This document shows, piece by piece, positions 48,280 through 56,985 of a stretch of 64,000 nucleotides of DNA. Below the pieces are notes generated by a model. It was not told where the DNA came from and searched no databases. It saw only the letters and a program-made list of their open reading frames with translations. Each line of letters starts with the position of its first letter. Position 1 is the first letter of the stretch. A program made the translations under genes and the position numbers. Origin of the DNA: Endozoicomonas arenosclerae (lineage in GTDB: Bacteria; Pseudomonadota; Gammaproteobacteria; Pseudomonadales; Endozoicomonadaceae); NCBI RefSeq assembly GCF_001562015.1, contig NZ_LASA01000086.1:55146-119145 (forward strand). The letters run 5' to 3'.

Positions 48280-49212
48280 TCAGGGCTGCTTCGTGATCAG
48301 CTTCAATTCAACCGGCGTGTAGATTTCTACCTCTTCGCCTTTGATGGCCTTGTCAGCAGTCTCAACACCGACTTCGCCGATCATGGACGCCTGCTGGGCT
48401 ATAGTGGCAGCCAGGCCACCGTCTTCTACAGATTTGATGCCTTCGTCCGTACCGTCAAAACCTACGACGATGATATCTTTTTTAGCCGCCTGAACTGCTT
48501 TCAGGGCACCCAGTGCCATTTCATCGTTCTGGGCAAAAATGGCTTTAACATCAGGGTGAGCCTGCAACAGGTTCTCGGTCACATTCAGTGCCTTGGTACG
48601 GTCAAAATCAGCTGGCTGACTGGCTACCAGCTCCAGATTGGTGCTCTTGATCGCTTTCATAAAGCCTTCGCCACGCTCACGGGCAGCGGATGTACCTGGC
48701 ACACCTTCCAGCTGAATCACCTGACCTTCACCACCCAGCTTCTTGGCAATGAATTCACCGGCCATTTCACCACCCGCGATGTTGTCAGAAGCGACATGGG
48801 AAACAACATCACCACCATTAGCACCACGATCCAGAGTAATCACCGGAATCTCAGCACGGTTAGCCGCACGAACAGAGTTTGCTGCAGCATCAGAATCCGT
48901 TGGATTCAGCAGAATGGCACTGACTCCACGAACCGTCAGATCCTCAGTGTTGGTCATCTCTTTGGCGGAATCGTTCTGTGAGTCCAGAATCACCAGGTCA
49001 TAACCCAGCTCCTGGGCTTTTTTCTCTGCCCCTTCTTTCAGGGTGACAAAGAAAGGGTTGTTCAGAGTAGACACCACCAGAGCCATAGACTTCTGGTCAG
49101 AAGACGAGCCTGCGTCAGAGGTACTCGTTCCTTCCTCGGGCTTGCTGCAGCCTGTCAGAGCCAGACCTGCAGTCAGAGCGACAGCCAGTGCTTTTTTCAT
49201 GGAGAAGATCAT
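48280..49212 (-). CDS. rbsB: Ribose ABC transporter substrate-binding lipoprotein
   Basis: I chose ATG 49212 (GAGG six bases upstream), giving 310 aa; the frame stays open upstream. The N-terminus ends in the lipobox LALTGC, so this RbsB should be a lipoprotein rather than the soluble periplasmic protein of E. coli. A Ser/Gly-rich linker then leads into the type I binding fold ([40 protein letters not shown]). It delivers ribose to RbsAC. Confidence 0.92.
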   Translation of the reverse strand: MIFSMKKALAVALTAGLALTGCSKPEEGTSTSDAGSSSDQKSMALVVSTLNNPFFVTLKEGAEKKAQELGYDLVILDSQNDSAKEMTNTEDLTVRGVSAILLNPTDSDAAANSVRAANRAEIPVITLDRGANGGDVVSHVASDNIAGGEMAGEFIAKKLGGEGQVIQLEGVPGTSAARERGEGFMKAIKSTNLELVASQPADFDRTKALNVTENLLQAHPDVKAIFAQNDEMALGALKAVQAAKKDIIVVGFDGTDEGIKSVEDGGLAATIAQQASMIGEVGVETADKAIKGEEVEIYTPVELKLITKQP

Positions 49213-49307
49213 GGACAACAACCTCATGGTTCCGATTGTTTCAGCCGGTTTTTCCGACTTTAATAGGGGGCGATAGCCAGCTCCCGGATACCGGGGCTGG
49301 CCTGATC

Positions 49308-50303
49308 TCAAGACTGTTTTGTAGAACGGGTATCTACCAGAACAGCCAGAAGAATAACGAGCGCCTTGGCAATCAGCTGATAGTAGGAAGAAACATTAAG
49401 CAGGTTCAGGGCGTTGTTCAGAATACCGATAATAAGCACACCGACCAGAGTACCGGTGATTCGGCCCTTGCCACCTGTCAGACTGGTTCCACCCAGCACT
49501 ACTGCAGCAATTGCATCCAGCTCATAACTGGTACCCGCTGTTGGTTGGGCCGAAGCCAGACGACTGGTGACTATTAATCCTGCCAGAGCGGAGAGGCCGC
49601 CAGAAATGGAATAAACAGCCAGTTTGATACGATCAACGTTGATACCGGACAGACGGGTAGCAGATTCGTTACCACCCAGAGCATAGACGTAACGACCCAG
49701 TCGTGTGTGATTTAACACGAACCATGCCGCCACAAAAGTGAAAGCCATCAGGTAAATCGGGAAAGGAATACCAAACAGGTAGCCACTGCCAATAAAGGAG
49801 AATGCCTCAGAAGCTGCACCACTGCTGGCAGAAATGGGTCTACCGTCAGTGAATACCATGGTGGCTCCACGCAGCAGGGTCATGGTCGCCAGTGTTGCTA
49901 TAAATGCCTGTACCCTGCCTTTGGCAATGATCAAACCACTCATGGCTCCCATTGCCGCACCACCAGCCAGAGTCAGTGTCACTACCAGCATTATGTTGAA
50001 ATCCATGCCGATTAATGTAGCGGCCAGAGCACCGCTTAGCGCCAGAATGGAACCCACTGCCAGATCGATACCGCTGGTTAGAATGACAAAAGTCATGCCC
50101 ACAGCAATGATGGCATTGATGGAGGTCTGTCTCAGGATGTTCAGCATATTGTTGGTGCTGAAGAAACTGTCGCTGATCATGGACACCGCCACCATGAAGA
50201 TCAGCAAAGCGATAACAGACTTGTATTCAAACAGGAATTCTTTATTGATGCGGAATTTACTACCGCTGCCCAGTGCACCTGCCTGTAAGGTTTGCTCAGT
50301 CAT
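49308..50303 (-). CDS. rbsC: Ribose ABC transporter permease
   Basis: The 331-residue inner-membrane protein has about eight to ten helices and the sugar-permease motif [20 protein letters not shown]. It forms the transmembrane channel with RbsA as ATPase. It lies between rbsA and rbsB with short gaps. Confidence 0.95.
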   Translation of the reverse strand: MTEQTLQAGALGSGSKFRINKEFLFEYKSVIALLIFMVAVSMISDSFFSTNNMLNILRQTSINAIIAVGMTFVILTSGIDLAVGSILALSGALAATLIGMDFNIMLVVTLTLAGGAAMGAMSGLIIAKGRVQAFIATLATMTLLRGATMVFTDGRPISASSGAASEAFSFIGSGYLFGIPFPIYLMAFTFVAAWFVLNHTRLGRYVYALGGNESATRLSGINVDRIKLAVYSISGGLSALAGLIVTSRLASAQPTAGTSYELDAIAAVVLGGTSLTGGKGRITGTLVGVLIIGILNNALNLLNVSSYYQLIAKALVILLAVLVDTRSTKQS

Positions 50304-50315
50304 AATTTTTCCTCT

Positions 50316-51824
50316 TTACGCTGCCTTACCAACAGCACAACGCATCAATTTTTCCTGGGTGGCTTCCTGACGATCGAACTCTCCGGTTATCCGTCCTTCA
50401 TGCATGACCATCACTCGGTCACTCATGCCCAGGACTTCCGGCATGTCAGACGACACCAGCAAAATACTCATGCCCTTGTTCTTGAATTCATTGATTAACT
50501 GGTAGATTTCTTTCTTGGCCCCCACATCAACACCGCGGGTCGGCTCATCAAGAATCAGTACCCGTGGATTGATCATCAGACCTTTGGCAATGGCGACCTT
50601 CTGCTGGTTACCACCACTGAGGTTCTTGATCAGCTGTCTGGCTGTAGGGGTTTTGATATTGAAGGCTTTAATGAAGTGCTGAACCGAATCCATTTCACGG
50701 CTACGGTCGATTTTACCGGTAGCACTCTGGAACTGTTCCAGACTGCAGAGGCTCATGTTTTCAGAAACTGAAAGCTCCAGTACCAGACCATCGCCTTTAC
50801 GATCTTCGGAGATGTAAACAATGCCGGACTGCAGACCTTCTGCTGGAGATTTGATTCTGCGGGCTTCACCAGCTATCCGAATCTCACCCGAGTGTGCAAC
50901 ATTGGCACCGTACAGAGCTTTCATCAGTTCCGTACGCCCAGCCCCCATCAAACCGGAGATTCCGAGGATCTCACCTTCTTTCAACTGGAAGCTGACCTCT
51001 TTAACACCAGAAGCAGACAAGTTTTCTACCTCAAGTGTCAGAGCACCTGGCTCAACATCAATGCGAGGGTATTGTTCTTCCAGTGAGCGACCCACCATCT
51101 GCTCGATAATGTCGTCTTCAGTTAACTTCTCTACCGGAGTTTCAGCAATAAAGCGACCATCTCTCATAATGGTGGCGTCATCACAGATCTGGAAAATTTC
51201 CTGCAGGCGGTGGGAGATATAAACAATGCCCTTGCCTTCAGAACGTAACTGGCGGATTACCTTGAACAGGCTTTCAGTTTCTTTATCCGTGAGAGCATCG
51301 GTAGGTTCGTCCATCACAATCACCTGTGATGAAAACGACAGAGCCTTGGCAATTTCAACCATTTGCTGAACACCAATGCTGAGCTTGCCCACTGGAGTGG
51401 ATGGATCAAACTGTACATCCAGCATATCCAGAAGTTTCTGGGCTTCTTCTCCCATGGTTTTCCAGTCAATTCTGCCGAATCGACCCATGGGTTCACGGCC
51501 CAGAAAAATATTCTCGGCGATAGACAGCTCAGGAATCAGATTCAGTTCCTGGTGAATAATGCTGACTCCGCGTTCCTGGGAATCCTTGGGGCCCCTGAAA
51601 GCCACGTCATCCCCGTGGTATTTCAGCTCGCCTTCATCGCGGCTGTAAATACCTGTCATGACTTTCATGAGAGTCGACTTACCGGCACCGTTTTCTCCCA
51701 ACAGTGCCATTACCCGGCCAGGGTAAATATTCAGGCAGGCGCCATCCAGAGCCCGGACACCGGGAAATGTCTTGACGACATCTTTCATCTGGAAAACAGG
51801 TTCAGGTTTTGACTGGGTACTCAC
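50316..51824 (-). CDS. rbsA: Ribose ABC transporter ATPase
   Basis: A GTG start at 51824 behind GAGGGGG gives 502 aa, close to E. coli RbsA (501); the frame stays open far upstream without support. The two ABC domains are visible: Walker [13 protein letters not shown] and signature [16 protein letters not shown] in the first half, and [17 protein letters not shown] with [13 protein letters not shown] in the second half. The second Walker A is degenerate ([12 protein letters not shown]), normal for sugar importers. Confidence 0.95.
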   Translation of the reverse strand: MSTQSKPEPVFQMKDVVKTFPGVRALDGACLNIYPGRVMALLGENGAGKSTLMKVMTGIYSRDEGELKYHGDDVAFRGPKDSQERGVSIIHQELNLIPELSIAENIFLGREPMGRFGRIDWKTMGEEAQKLLDMLDVQFDPSTPVGKLSIGVQQMVEIAKALSFSSQVIVMDEPTDALTDKETESLFKVIRQLRSEGKGIVYISHRLQEIFQICDDATIMRDGRFIAETPVEKLTEDDIIEQMVGRSLEEQYPRIDVEPGALTLEVENLSASGVKEVSFQLKEGEILGISGLMGAGRTELMKALYGANVAHSGEIRIAGEARRIKSPAEGLQSGIVYISEDRKGDGLVLELSVSENMSLCSLEQFQSATGKIDRSREMDSVQHFIKAFNIKTPTARQLIKNLSGGNQQKVAIAKGLMINPRVLILDEPTRGVDVGAKKEIYQLINEFKNKGMSILLVSSDMPEVLGMSDRVMVMHEGRITGEFDRQEATQEKLMRCAVGKAA

Positions 51825-51904
51825 CTTATCCCCCTCAATGCTGTTCACAATGACAATGCCATGATCAAGGTATGAAACCGACGGCATTACACGCTCAAGG
51901 CTGT

Positions 51905-52324
51905 TTAAAATGCTACGCCGGATTTCAGAATGACATTTGCATAGGGTGTGCACTCACCCGTACGAACCACTGCCTTACTGAGGTCAGATTGAGCCTTAAA
52001 GGACTCATGACTGACCTCGACGACTCTGACAGGAGCCCCCTGTTCTTCTCCAAGCAACCGAATGCGATCAGCAAATTGCTGATACAGCTCCGGACTCACC
52101 TGGGCAAACTCTTTAGCAATGATGATTTCTTCCACAACCGTTTCAGAAAGCACCACGTCCAGGGTTTCCAGAAAACCCGGAACCCCGTGGGTCAAGGCCA
52201 GATCGATGCGCTCAGCACTTTCACCAATGGGCAGCCCGCAGTCACAGACAGTCAACCCCTGACCATGACCCAGGCTGGCAATAGCCCCGGAAAGCTGTGG
52301 GTTGAGAAGTCTGGTCTTTTTCAT
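51905..52324 (-). CDS. rbsD: D-ribose pyranase
   Basis: The 139-residue protein begins [22 protein letters not shown], with the catalytic His in [17 protein letters not shown]. RbsD converts the pyranose to the furanose form of ribose for RbsK. It is the first gene of the operon. A GTG nine bases earlier could also start it. Confidence 0.95.
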   Translation of the reverse strand: MKKTRLLNPQLSGAIASLGHGQGLTVCDCGLPIGESAERIDLALTHGVPGFLETLDVVLSETVVEEIIIAKEFAQVSPELYQQFADRIRLLGEEQGAPVRVVEVSHESFKAQSDLSKAVVRTGECTPYANVILKSGVAF

Positions 52325-52385
52325 ACAGGCCACCGTAAGTTGTTACAGTCTGGTTCGCATTGACTGATGTGTAATCAAGTTCAGT

Positions 52386-52407
52386 AAAACGTTTGCGCAA
52401 ACGTTTT
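52386..52407 (-). promoter_or_regulatory. Perfect LacI-type operator upstream of rbsD (RbsR site)
   Basis: A 22-bp perfect palindrome is centred on the CGCG-type core; the inner 16 bp read ACGTTTGCGCAAACGT. This is the sequence type bound by LacI/GalR members. It starts about four bases downstream of the predicted transcription start, so RbsR bound here would block initiation. Confidence 0.88.
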
Positions 52408-52417
52408 TCTCAGCGCC

Positions 52418-52445
52418 ACTATAACGATTCACCTCTTGAGAAAAG
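52418..52445 (-). promoter_or_regulatory. Predicted rbs promoter
   Basis: On the minus strand TATAGT (complement of 52418-52423) is a good -10 element. No strong -35 is present (best is CTTTTC, 16 bp upstream), as expected for a promoter that depends on an activator at -41.5. Predicted start near 52411. Confidence 0.6.
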
Positions 52446-52459
52446 TTGATCTGGATCAA
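52446..52459 (-). promoter_or_regulatory. Perfect FNR/ANR box upstream of the rbs promoter
   Basis: TTGATCTGGATCAA matches the FNR/ANR consensus TTGAT-N4-ATCAA in all ten fixed positions. Its centre (52452.5) is about 41.5 bp upstream of the predicted rbs start, the class II activator position. Confidence 0.7.
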
Positions 52460-52578
52460 TTGGAAACAAACCTGCACAGACGAAAACACGAATGAAAGCA
52501 TGGGGAATACTGATTCGATAACAAAGAAATAAATTAGATAGTGTTCGAACGGATATTTTCAGAAAGTGTAGAAAGGAT

Positions 52579-53355
52579 TCAGTCCGGCAGATGTGTTTGC
52601 ATCTGTTCTGCAAGTTTGCTGACGTCAAAGGGCGTCCAGAACCCCCACGGATTGGACTTTTGATACTCTCCAACCAGATCAAGACTTCTTACTCCGGCTT
52701 TAAGCAAGCGGGCCACAACCGATGAACAGTTGAAGCCAAGCAGCTGATAGAACGAAGTGTTTTTCCTGATCAGTTTCCACTTATGCTTCATGGCAGCCAC
52801 GTTTACGCTGGGCAACTCAATGACGATGGGCTCACCATGCCCCTCAAAATCCTGCTGAAAGGCATTGCATTTAGGTCTGGCAAGAAAGCCACCCACAATC
52901 ATGTCTTTCTCAGCAAAGGACCAGGAAACATAGGAGGAGTTATCCCCCATTTTCTTTCCTTTGGTAGAACCAAGCACAACCGCTGAGTGCTGAGAATCTC
53001 CCGTGTTGCCATGGGGGTTTCGAAACAGGAGCACATAAGCCTTGGAAGGGTCATCAAACCGATTCCAGAACTCTTCCATACGGGCTTCAGTGATATCAGT
53101 CATGCGATTGTAGTCAGGCAGCATTGAATGAAAGGTGCCCTGAAGTATCCCGAGTGGCTTGAGAAAATAGCGATTAATAAAACAGAGAAGGCTCTGGATT
53201 TTGGTCAGCTTGCGGCTGCTTAAATCTTTCTGATCCCATCGCTGTGACTCAGAGCGAGGAATTTTTGCCGTGACATCCGGAGCTCGGGAATCATCCTTTT
53301 TCTGTGGCTCCGGATTCGGTCTTATAACGGAAGTGGAATCTTCAACTTTTGGCAT
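52579..53355 (-). CDS. Hypothetical protein with a permuted papain-like Cys/His pattern
   Basis: The 258-residue protein has a disordered, charged N-terminus (first 45 residues), then HSAVVLGSTKGKKMGDNSSYVSWSF and, about 90 residues later, LLGFNCSSVVARLLKAG. A His strand followed by a Cys at the start of a helix is the order in circularly permuted NlpC/papain-fold proteins (YaeF/YiiX, LRAT and PPPDE types). No signal peptide is seen. It could be an injected effector or a housekeeping amidase; I do not recognise a family. Confidence 0.6.
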   Translation of the reverse strand: MPKVEDSTSVIRPNPEPQKKDDSRAPDVTAKIPRSESQRWDQKDLSSRKLTKIQSLLCFINRYFLKPLGILQGTFHSMLPDYNRMTDITEARMEEFWNRFDDPSKAYVLLFRNPHGNTGDSQHSAVVLGSTKGKKMGDNSSYVSWSFAEKDMIVGGFLARPKCNAFQQDFEGHGEPIVIELPSVNVAAMKHKWKLIRKNTSFYQLLGFNCSSVVARLLKAGVRSLDLVGEYQKSNPWGFWTPFDVSKLAEQMQTHLPD

Positions 53356-53411
53356 GACTGCATATCCCTTGCGCTCAAATAGCCTTACTCCAGCACAACT
53401 TCTTTTTCAGC

Positions 53412-53987
53412 TTATTTCTGCATTGAAGTATTCTGATGCATCACCTGATTCAACCTTAACTCCTGCAACAGCAACTCGATCTGGAACTGTTCGGCTTCAA
53501 TCAGGGTCTTGTAATGAGCCACAACGGCATTCATCTGCTCTGAAAGTGTTCCTTTGGTGTCCAGCTCAACACTGTCAGCAATGGATTTCAGCTGGGTGTT
53601 GATCTCTTTATCCTGAACACTGTTCCGGGGTAATGCTTTATTCTGTCTGGCTTTTTGTTTGACACTCTTATCGGCTTTGGCCTGAAGCAATTTCAGTTCA
53701 CTTTGCATACGATTACGATAGGTTCTGATACGCTTCTGCCGAAGGGTAATACGCTCTTCAATCATCCGGGTCCGGACCTTTTCATCCATGCCCTTCAACT
53801 TATCCATATCAAAAGGTTCAAGAGGAGCTGCCAGACCTTTCAGCTCAATGGGCTTGGCATTGCTGTCACACTTTTCTTCTGTGAAGACCACGCTGCCATT
53901 TACCTGACACTTATAGATTGGCTTTCCATACCCTGAATAGGGAATCAGCAAAATGCTGACGGCTAGCAACAGTTTTCTCAAATCCAT
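53412..53987 (-). CDS. DUF4124-type periplasmic protein
   Basis: The 191-residue protein has a signal peptide (LLAVSILLIPYSGYG) and, directly after it, IYKCQVNGSVVFTEEKCDSNAK, which matches DUF4124 (short Cys-paired domain of exported proteins). The rest is a long charged helical region, probably coiled coil (ERITLRQKRIRTYRNRMQSE...). The function is unknown; an envelope role is likely. It lies 56 bases upstream of the permuted-papain-like gene in the same direction. Confidence 0.7.
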   Translation of the reverse strand: MDLRKLLLAVSILLIPYSGYGKPIYKCQVNGSVVFTEEKCDSNAKPIELKGLAAPLEPFDMDKLKGMDEKVRTRMIEERITLRQKRIRTYRNRMQSELKLLQAKADKSVKQKARQNKALPRNSVQDKEINTQLKSIADSVELDTKGTLSEQMNAVVAHYKTLIEAEQFQIELLLQELRLNQVMHQNTSMQK

Positions 53988-54172
53988 GATGATGCCCTGA
54001 CTGAATACCTTTCTTTACTATAGCCAGCGGATAAACAATGACCTTTTACTCCCCCTCTCTTCAGGACAAAGGGCAAAAAGAACCGTAATTCCGGTGTTAC
54101 GGACACGCCTTGCCAAAATCTTCCCTTTATCGTCTACCCCATAACAAGCCTGTAATGTTGTGAGGGATATAC

Positions 54173-55015
54173 ATGATGAAGACAACCAATAAGGCCACAG
54201 CGCTTAAAAAAATGATAAAAGCCTGTTCAGCCTCCTTGTTCAGCGCAGCTCTACTGGGCCTGCCTGGACTGGCCAGTGCAAAAGTCACGAATTATGGAGA
54301 AATGGTGGATGTGCCCTCCGGCTCGTTCACTATGGGTTGCCTGAATTCCAATGACGATATCTGCTACTACGCAGAAGATGAGAAAGCTCACAAGGTCTAC
54401 CTGAATGCCTACAAAATCGACAAGTATGAAGTGACCTTCGCCCGTTACAAGAAATGCCTGGACGCTGGAAAATGCTCCCCCTTGGCAGTGGGTGGCTCCA
54501 TGAATTTTGGTCGCAAGGGCGTAGATAACTTCCCTATTAATGGTGTGACCTGGCATCAGGCCAAAGCCTTCTGTGAGTTCGAAGGCAAAAGGCTTCCTAC
54601 TGAAGCTGAATGGGAAAAAGCCGCAAGAGGTACAGACGGTAGAAAGTACCCCTGGGGCAACCAGAAACCTACCTGTGATTTAGCGGTTATGGACAGCCAA
54701 TACGCTGGCAATCTTGGCTGTGGTACCGGCAATGTGATGGACGTAGGTTCAAAGCCAAAAGGGGCGTCACCTTACGGCGCCATGGACATGGCCGGTAACG
54801 TCTGGGAATGGACCGCTGACTGGCATAGCAACCGCTACTACCACAGCAGTCCTGAAAATAACCCTCAGGGGCCCTCCAGTGGCGTCTACAAAACAACCCG
54901 GGGCAGTGATTTCTTTGCCAGAGCTTATTGGGAGCTTCGCTCCACCAGCCGCTTCCCGTATTACCCCAATAATGTCAGCCCCGCTATTGGCGTGCGCTGT
55001 GCCAAATCAGCATAA
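54173..55015 (+). CDS. Exported SUMF1/FGE-domain protein, first of a tandem pair
   Basis: The 280-residue protein starts at an ATG with GAGGG upstream and has a signal peptide (SLFSAALLGLPGLASA). The SUMF1 fold is clear: VDVPSGSFTMGC, YKIDKYEVTFARYKKC, GVTWHQAKAFCEFEGKRLPTEAEWEKAARG, YPWGNQ and DMAGNVWEWTADW, ending IGVRCAKS. True formylglycine-generating enzymes have two nearby cysteines at the end; only one is present here, so a binding or accessory role is more likely than sulfatase activation. It is eleven bases from its paralogue. Confidence 0.85.
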   Translation: MMKTTNKATALKKMIKACSASLFSAALLGLPGLASAKVTNYGEMVDVPSGSFTMGCLNSNDDICYYAEDEKAHKVYLNAYKIDKYEVTFARYKKCLDAGKCSPLAVGGSMNFGRKGVDNFPINGVTWHQAKAFCEFEGKRLPTEAEWEKAARGTDGRKYPWGNQKPTCDLAVMDSQYAGNLGCGTGNVMDVGSKPKGASPYGAMDMAGNVWEWTADWHSNRYYHSSPENNPQGPSSGVYKTTRGSDFFARAYWELRSTSRFPYYPNNVSPAIGVRCAKSA

Positions 55016-55026
55016 GGAGAGCGATC

Positions 55027-55839
55027 ATGGAAACAAGTAAACAGTGGCTGGCAATCATCGCTTCAATCTTTATGTTGACCGGGTTCTCTACTCCAGGGAA
55101 AGCCTTTAATGACAAGGCCGTGGTAGAGATTCCATCAGGTGAGTTCACTCGGGGCTGTACCCGTAAGTACAAGGAATATGAGTGCCTGCCTGAGGCCCTT
55201 CCAGAGAAAAAAGTCTTTATCAGTAAGTTCAAGATCGATAAATATAAAGTCACTTATCGCCGTTACAATGAGTGCATGAAAAAAGGCAACTGTACCGATC
55301 TCTATTTTGGTGGTGGGTGCAACGCGGGCATGCCCTGGAACAGTGACCACCCGGTCAACTGTGTTACCTACAAACAGGCCGAAACCTTCTGTAAATGGGA
55401 CGGTGGAAAGCGTTTGCCGACAGAGGCTGAGTGGGAAAAAGCCGCCCGAGGCACCGATAAGCGCTTCTACCCATGGGGCAATAAAACACCTTCTTGCAAT
55501 CTGGCCACCATCAGTGACAAAACCACTCGAGGAAAAATGGAACCGGGTTGTGGTATGGGCACCAGCAGGCCAGTCAATGCCAACCCGGAAGGTGCTTCTC
55601 CCTATGGAGTAATGGGTATGACCAGTAATCTGCTTGAGTGGACCAGCGACTGGTTTGATGCCGAATACTATAAGAAAAACGAGCTTCGCGATCCCAAAGG
55701 TGCGGACAGAAATACGGGCTTTAAAACCTTGCGTGGCGCGACCTGGATGATGAAGAAGGAAGAACTGGATGTCTCCATTCGTGTTCCCTATGCGCCGGAA
55801 GGTCAGGGCTACATAGTCGGTTTCCGCTGCGCTGGCTGA
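55027..55839 (+). CDS. Exported SUMF1/FGE-domain protein, second of the pair
   Basis: The 270-residue paralogue of the preceding gene (AAGGAG site) has a signal peptide and the same fold landmarks: VEIPSGEFTRGC, FKIDKYKVTYRRYNEC, RLPTEAEWEKAARG, FYPWGNK, LLEWTSDW and a final VGFRCAG. It has diverged clearly in the loop after EYYKKN. It also lacks the FGE cysteine pair. The two probably arose by local duplication and form one operon, perhaps with the AraC-type regulator behind them. Confidence 0.85.
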   Translation: METSKQWLAIIASIFMLTGFSTPGKAFNDKAVVEIPSGEFTRGCTRKYKEYECLPEALPEKKVFISKFKIDKYKVTYRRYNECMKKGNCTDLYFGGGCNAGMPWNSDHPVNCVTYKQAETFCKWDGGKRLPTEAEWEKAARGTDKRFYPWGNKTPSCNLATISDKTTRGKMEPGCGMGTSRPVNANPEGASPYGVMGMTSNLLEWTSDWFDAEYYKKNELRDPKGADRNTGFKTLRGATWMMKKEELDVSIRVPYAPEGQGYIVGFRCAG

Positions 55840-55883
55840 TGGAATACCTCTGACTATTGATATGTCAGTCCTTTACTGGAATC

Positions 55884-55911
55884 CTACCGCCAACCACTTC
55901 GTTGGCGGTAG
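55884..55911 (+). promoter_or_regulatory. Perfect 11-bp hairpin just before the AraC-type gene
   Basis: CTACCGCCAAC (55884-55894) and GTTGGCGGTAG (55901-55911) pair perfectly around CACTTC. The right arm contains the only Shine-Dalgarno-like purines before ATG 55916 (GGCGGTAG). It may hide the ribosome-binding site or end the SUMF1 transcript; no T-run follows. Confidence 0.6.
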
Positions 55912-55915
55912 TACT

Positions 55916-56854
55916 ATGAAGGCACAGAAGAATCAAAACCATTCAGATACTCCGGTATTCAACCTGATTCCTGAAGATCAGCTGACCCGTGAACTGTCAC
56001 CTGTCTGGCATAAGCGTTTTGATAAAGCCGTACGCCATATTCTTGAGAACATTCAGCACCCTTTAAACTGGCAGGAAGTCGCTAACCTGTGTGCTATATC
56101 CCCCAATCACTTCCGGGATATGTTCAGTCAGGTCTTCAACGAAACACCCGGACAGTATCTGCGAAGAATGCGATTGAAGCTGGCCGTTTACTATCTCTGC
56201 ACAGAACAGGATCTGAGTATTACTGAGATCGCAACTGAATCCGGCTTTTCCTCCTCCCAGGCCCTGGCCAAAGTTTTGCGCCAACTCTTGAATACTTCGG
56301 CTTCTGAGATCAGAGACAGGATTCACCAGCATGACGAAGCCTACATTGAAGACCTGATGAGATTTTCCGGACACCCCCAGAAAGGTCTCTCTGATTCAAT
56401 GGAACAGGCCATGGCCAGTGATATCCCGGTAACGCTGAAGTATTACCCGGAACGCCCTGTCTTCATCCATAAGGCCGCTATGTACAGCTTCAGCAAGCTG
56501 GAAAAAATCTGGAAACAGAAAAGACCCTCATCCGCCAACGACAGAGTACTGGTATATAGCTGGACAGATCTGGCTTCACCTGATCAGAGTACCACTAATT
56601 CTGCGGGCTATTTCTGTGATGAGGCTGACGCCAACCACCGGATTTCTGCAGGTCTTTACCTTTCCTGCCGTGTCAATATTTCTGGCCTGGCTGGCTACTA
56701 CGCCACCTTAAAGAGTCTGTACCTGTATGTCCTGCGCCACGGTCTGGAGCCTGAAAATAGCGCTCCGGTGATTGAGACCTATCACAATTGCGACACGCTT
56801 TATGCCGAGTCCATTGATCTCTCCGCCAGCATTCTGGTCAGACCGGCCAGCTGA
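55916..56854 (+). CDS. AraC-family transcriptional regulator with GyrI-like domain
   Basis: I prefer ATG 55916 (312 aa); ATG 55862 would translate the hairpin. Residues about 30-135 are an N-terminal AraC DNA-binding domain with two helix-turn-helix units (LNWQEVANLCAISPNHFRDMF and LSITEIATESGFSSSQALAKVLR). The C-terminal half looks like a GyrI/effector-binding domain (SAGLYLSCRVNISGLAGYYATLKSLYLYVLR). This domain order is that of Rob/SoxS-like regulators with a ligand-sensing tail. Likely target: the SUMF1 pair or the liv operon next to it. Confidence 0.85.
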   Translation: MKAQKNQNHSDTPVFNLIPEDQLTRELSPVWHKRFDKAVRHILENIQHPLNWQEVANLCAISPNHFRDMFSQVFNETPGQYLRRMRLKLAVYYLCTEQDLSITEIATESGFSSSQALAKVLRQLLNTSASEIRDRIHQHDEAYIEDLMRFSGHPQKGLSDSMEQAMASDIPVTLKYYPERPVFIHKAAMYSFSKLEKIWKQKRPSSANDRVLVYSWTDLASPDQSTTNSAGYFCDEADANHRISAGLYLSCRVNISGLAGYYATLKSLYLYVLRHGLEPENSAPVIETYHNCDTLYAESIDLSASILVRPAS

Positions 56855-56862
56855 GCAGTATT

Positions 56863-56892
56863 GCAGTCTTAATTGAAGACTGCGTCAATTTT
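56863..56892 (+). terminator. Rho-independent terminator after the AraC-type gene
   Basis: GCAGTCTT (56863-56870) and AAGACTGC (56876-56883) pair perfectly, followed by GTCAATTTT. Confidence 0.75.
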
Positions 56893-56985
56893 CCGGCCTT
56901 TCAGCATGGGCATCTCTGTGTCATGATGTTCTTCACTTGCAGTAATCGAAAAAAATAAAAAACACGCAAGACAGGACCTATTCCT

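Noticed and set aside
50316..51953. Longer 545-codon form of RbsA
   Set aside because: The GTG at 51824 has a strong ribosome-binding site and gives the normal RbsA length.
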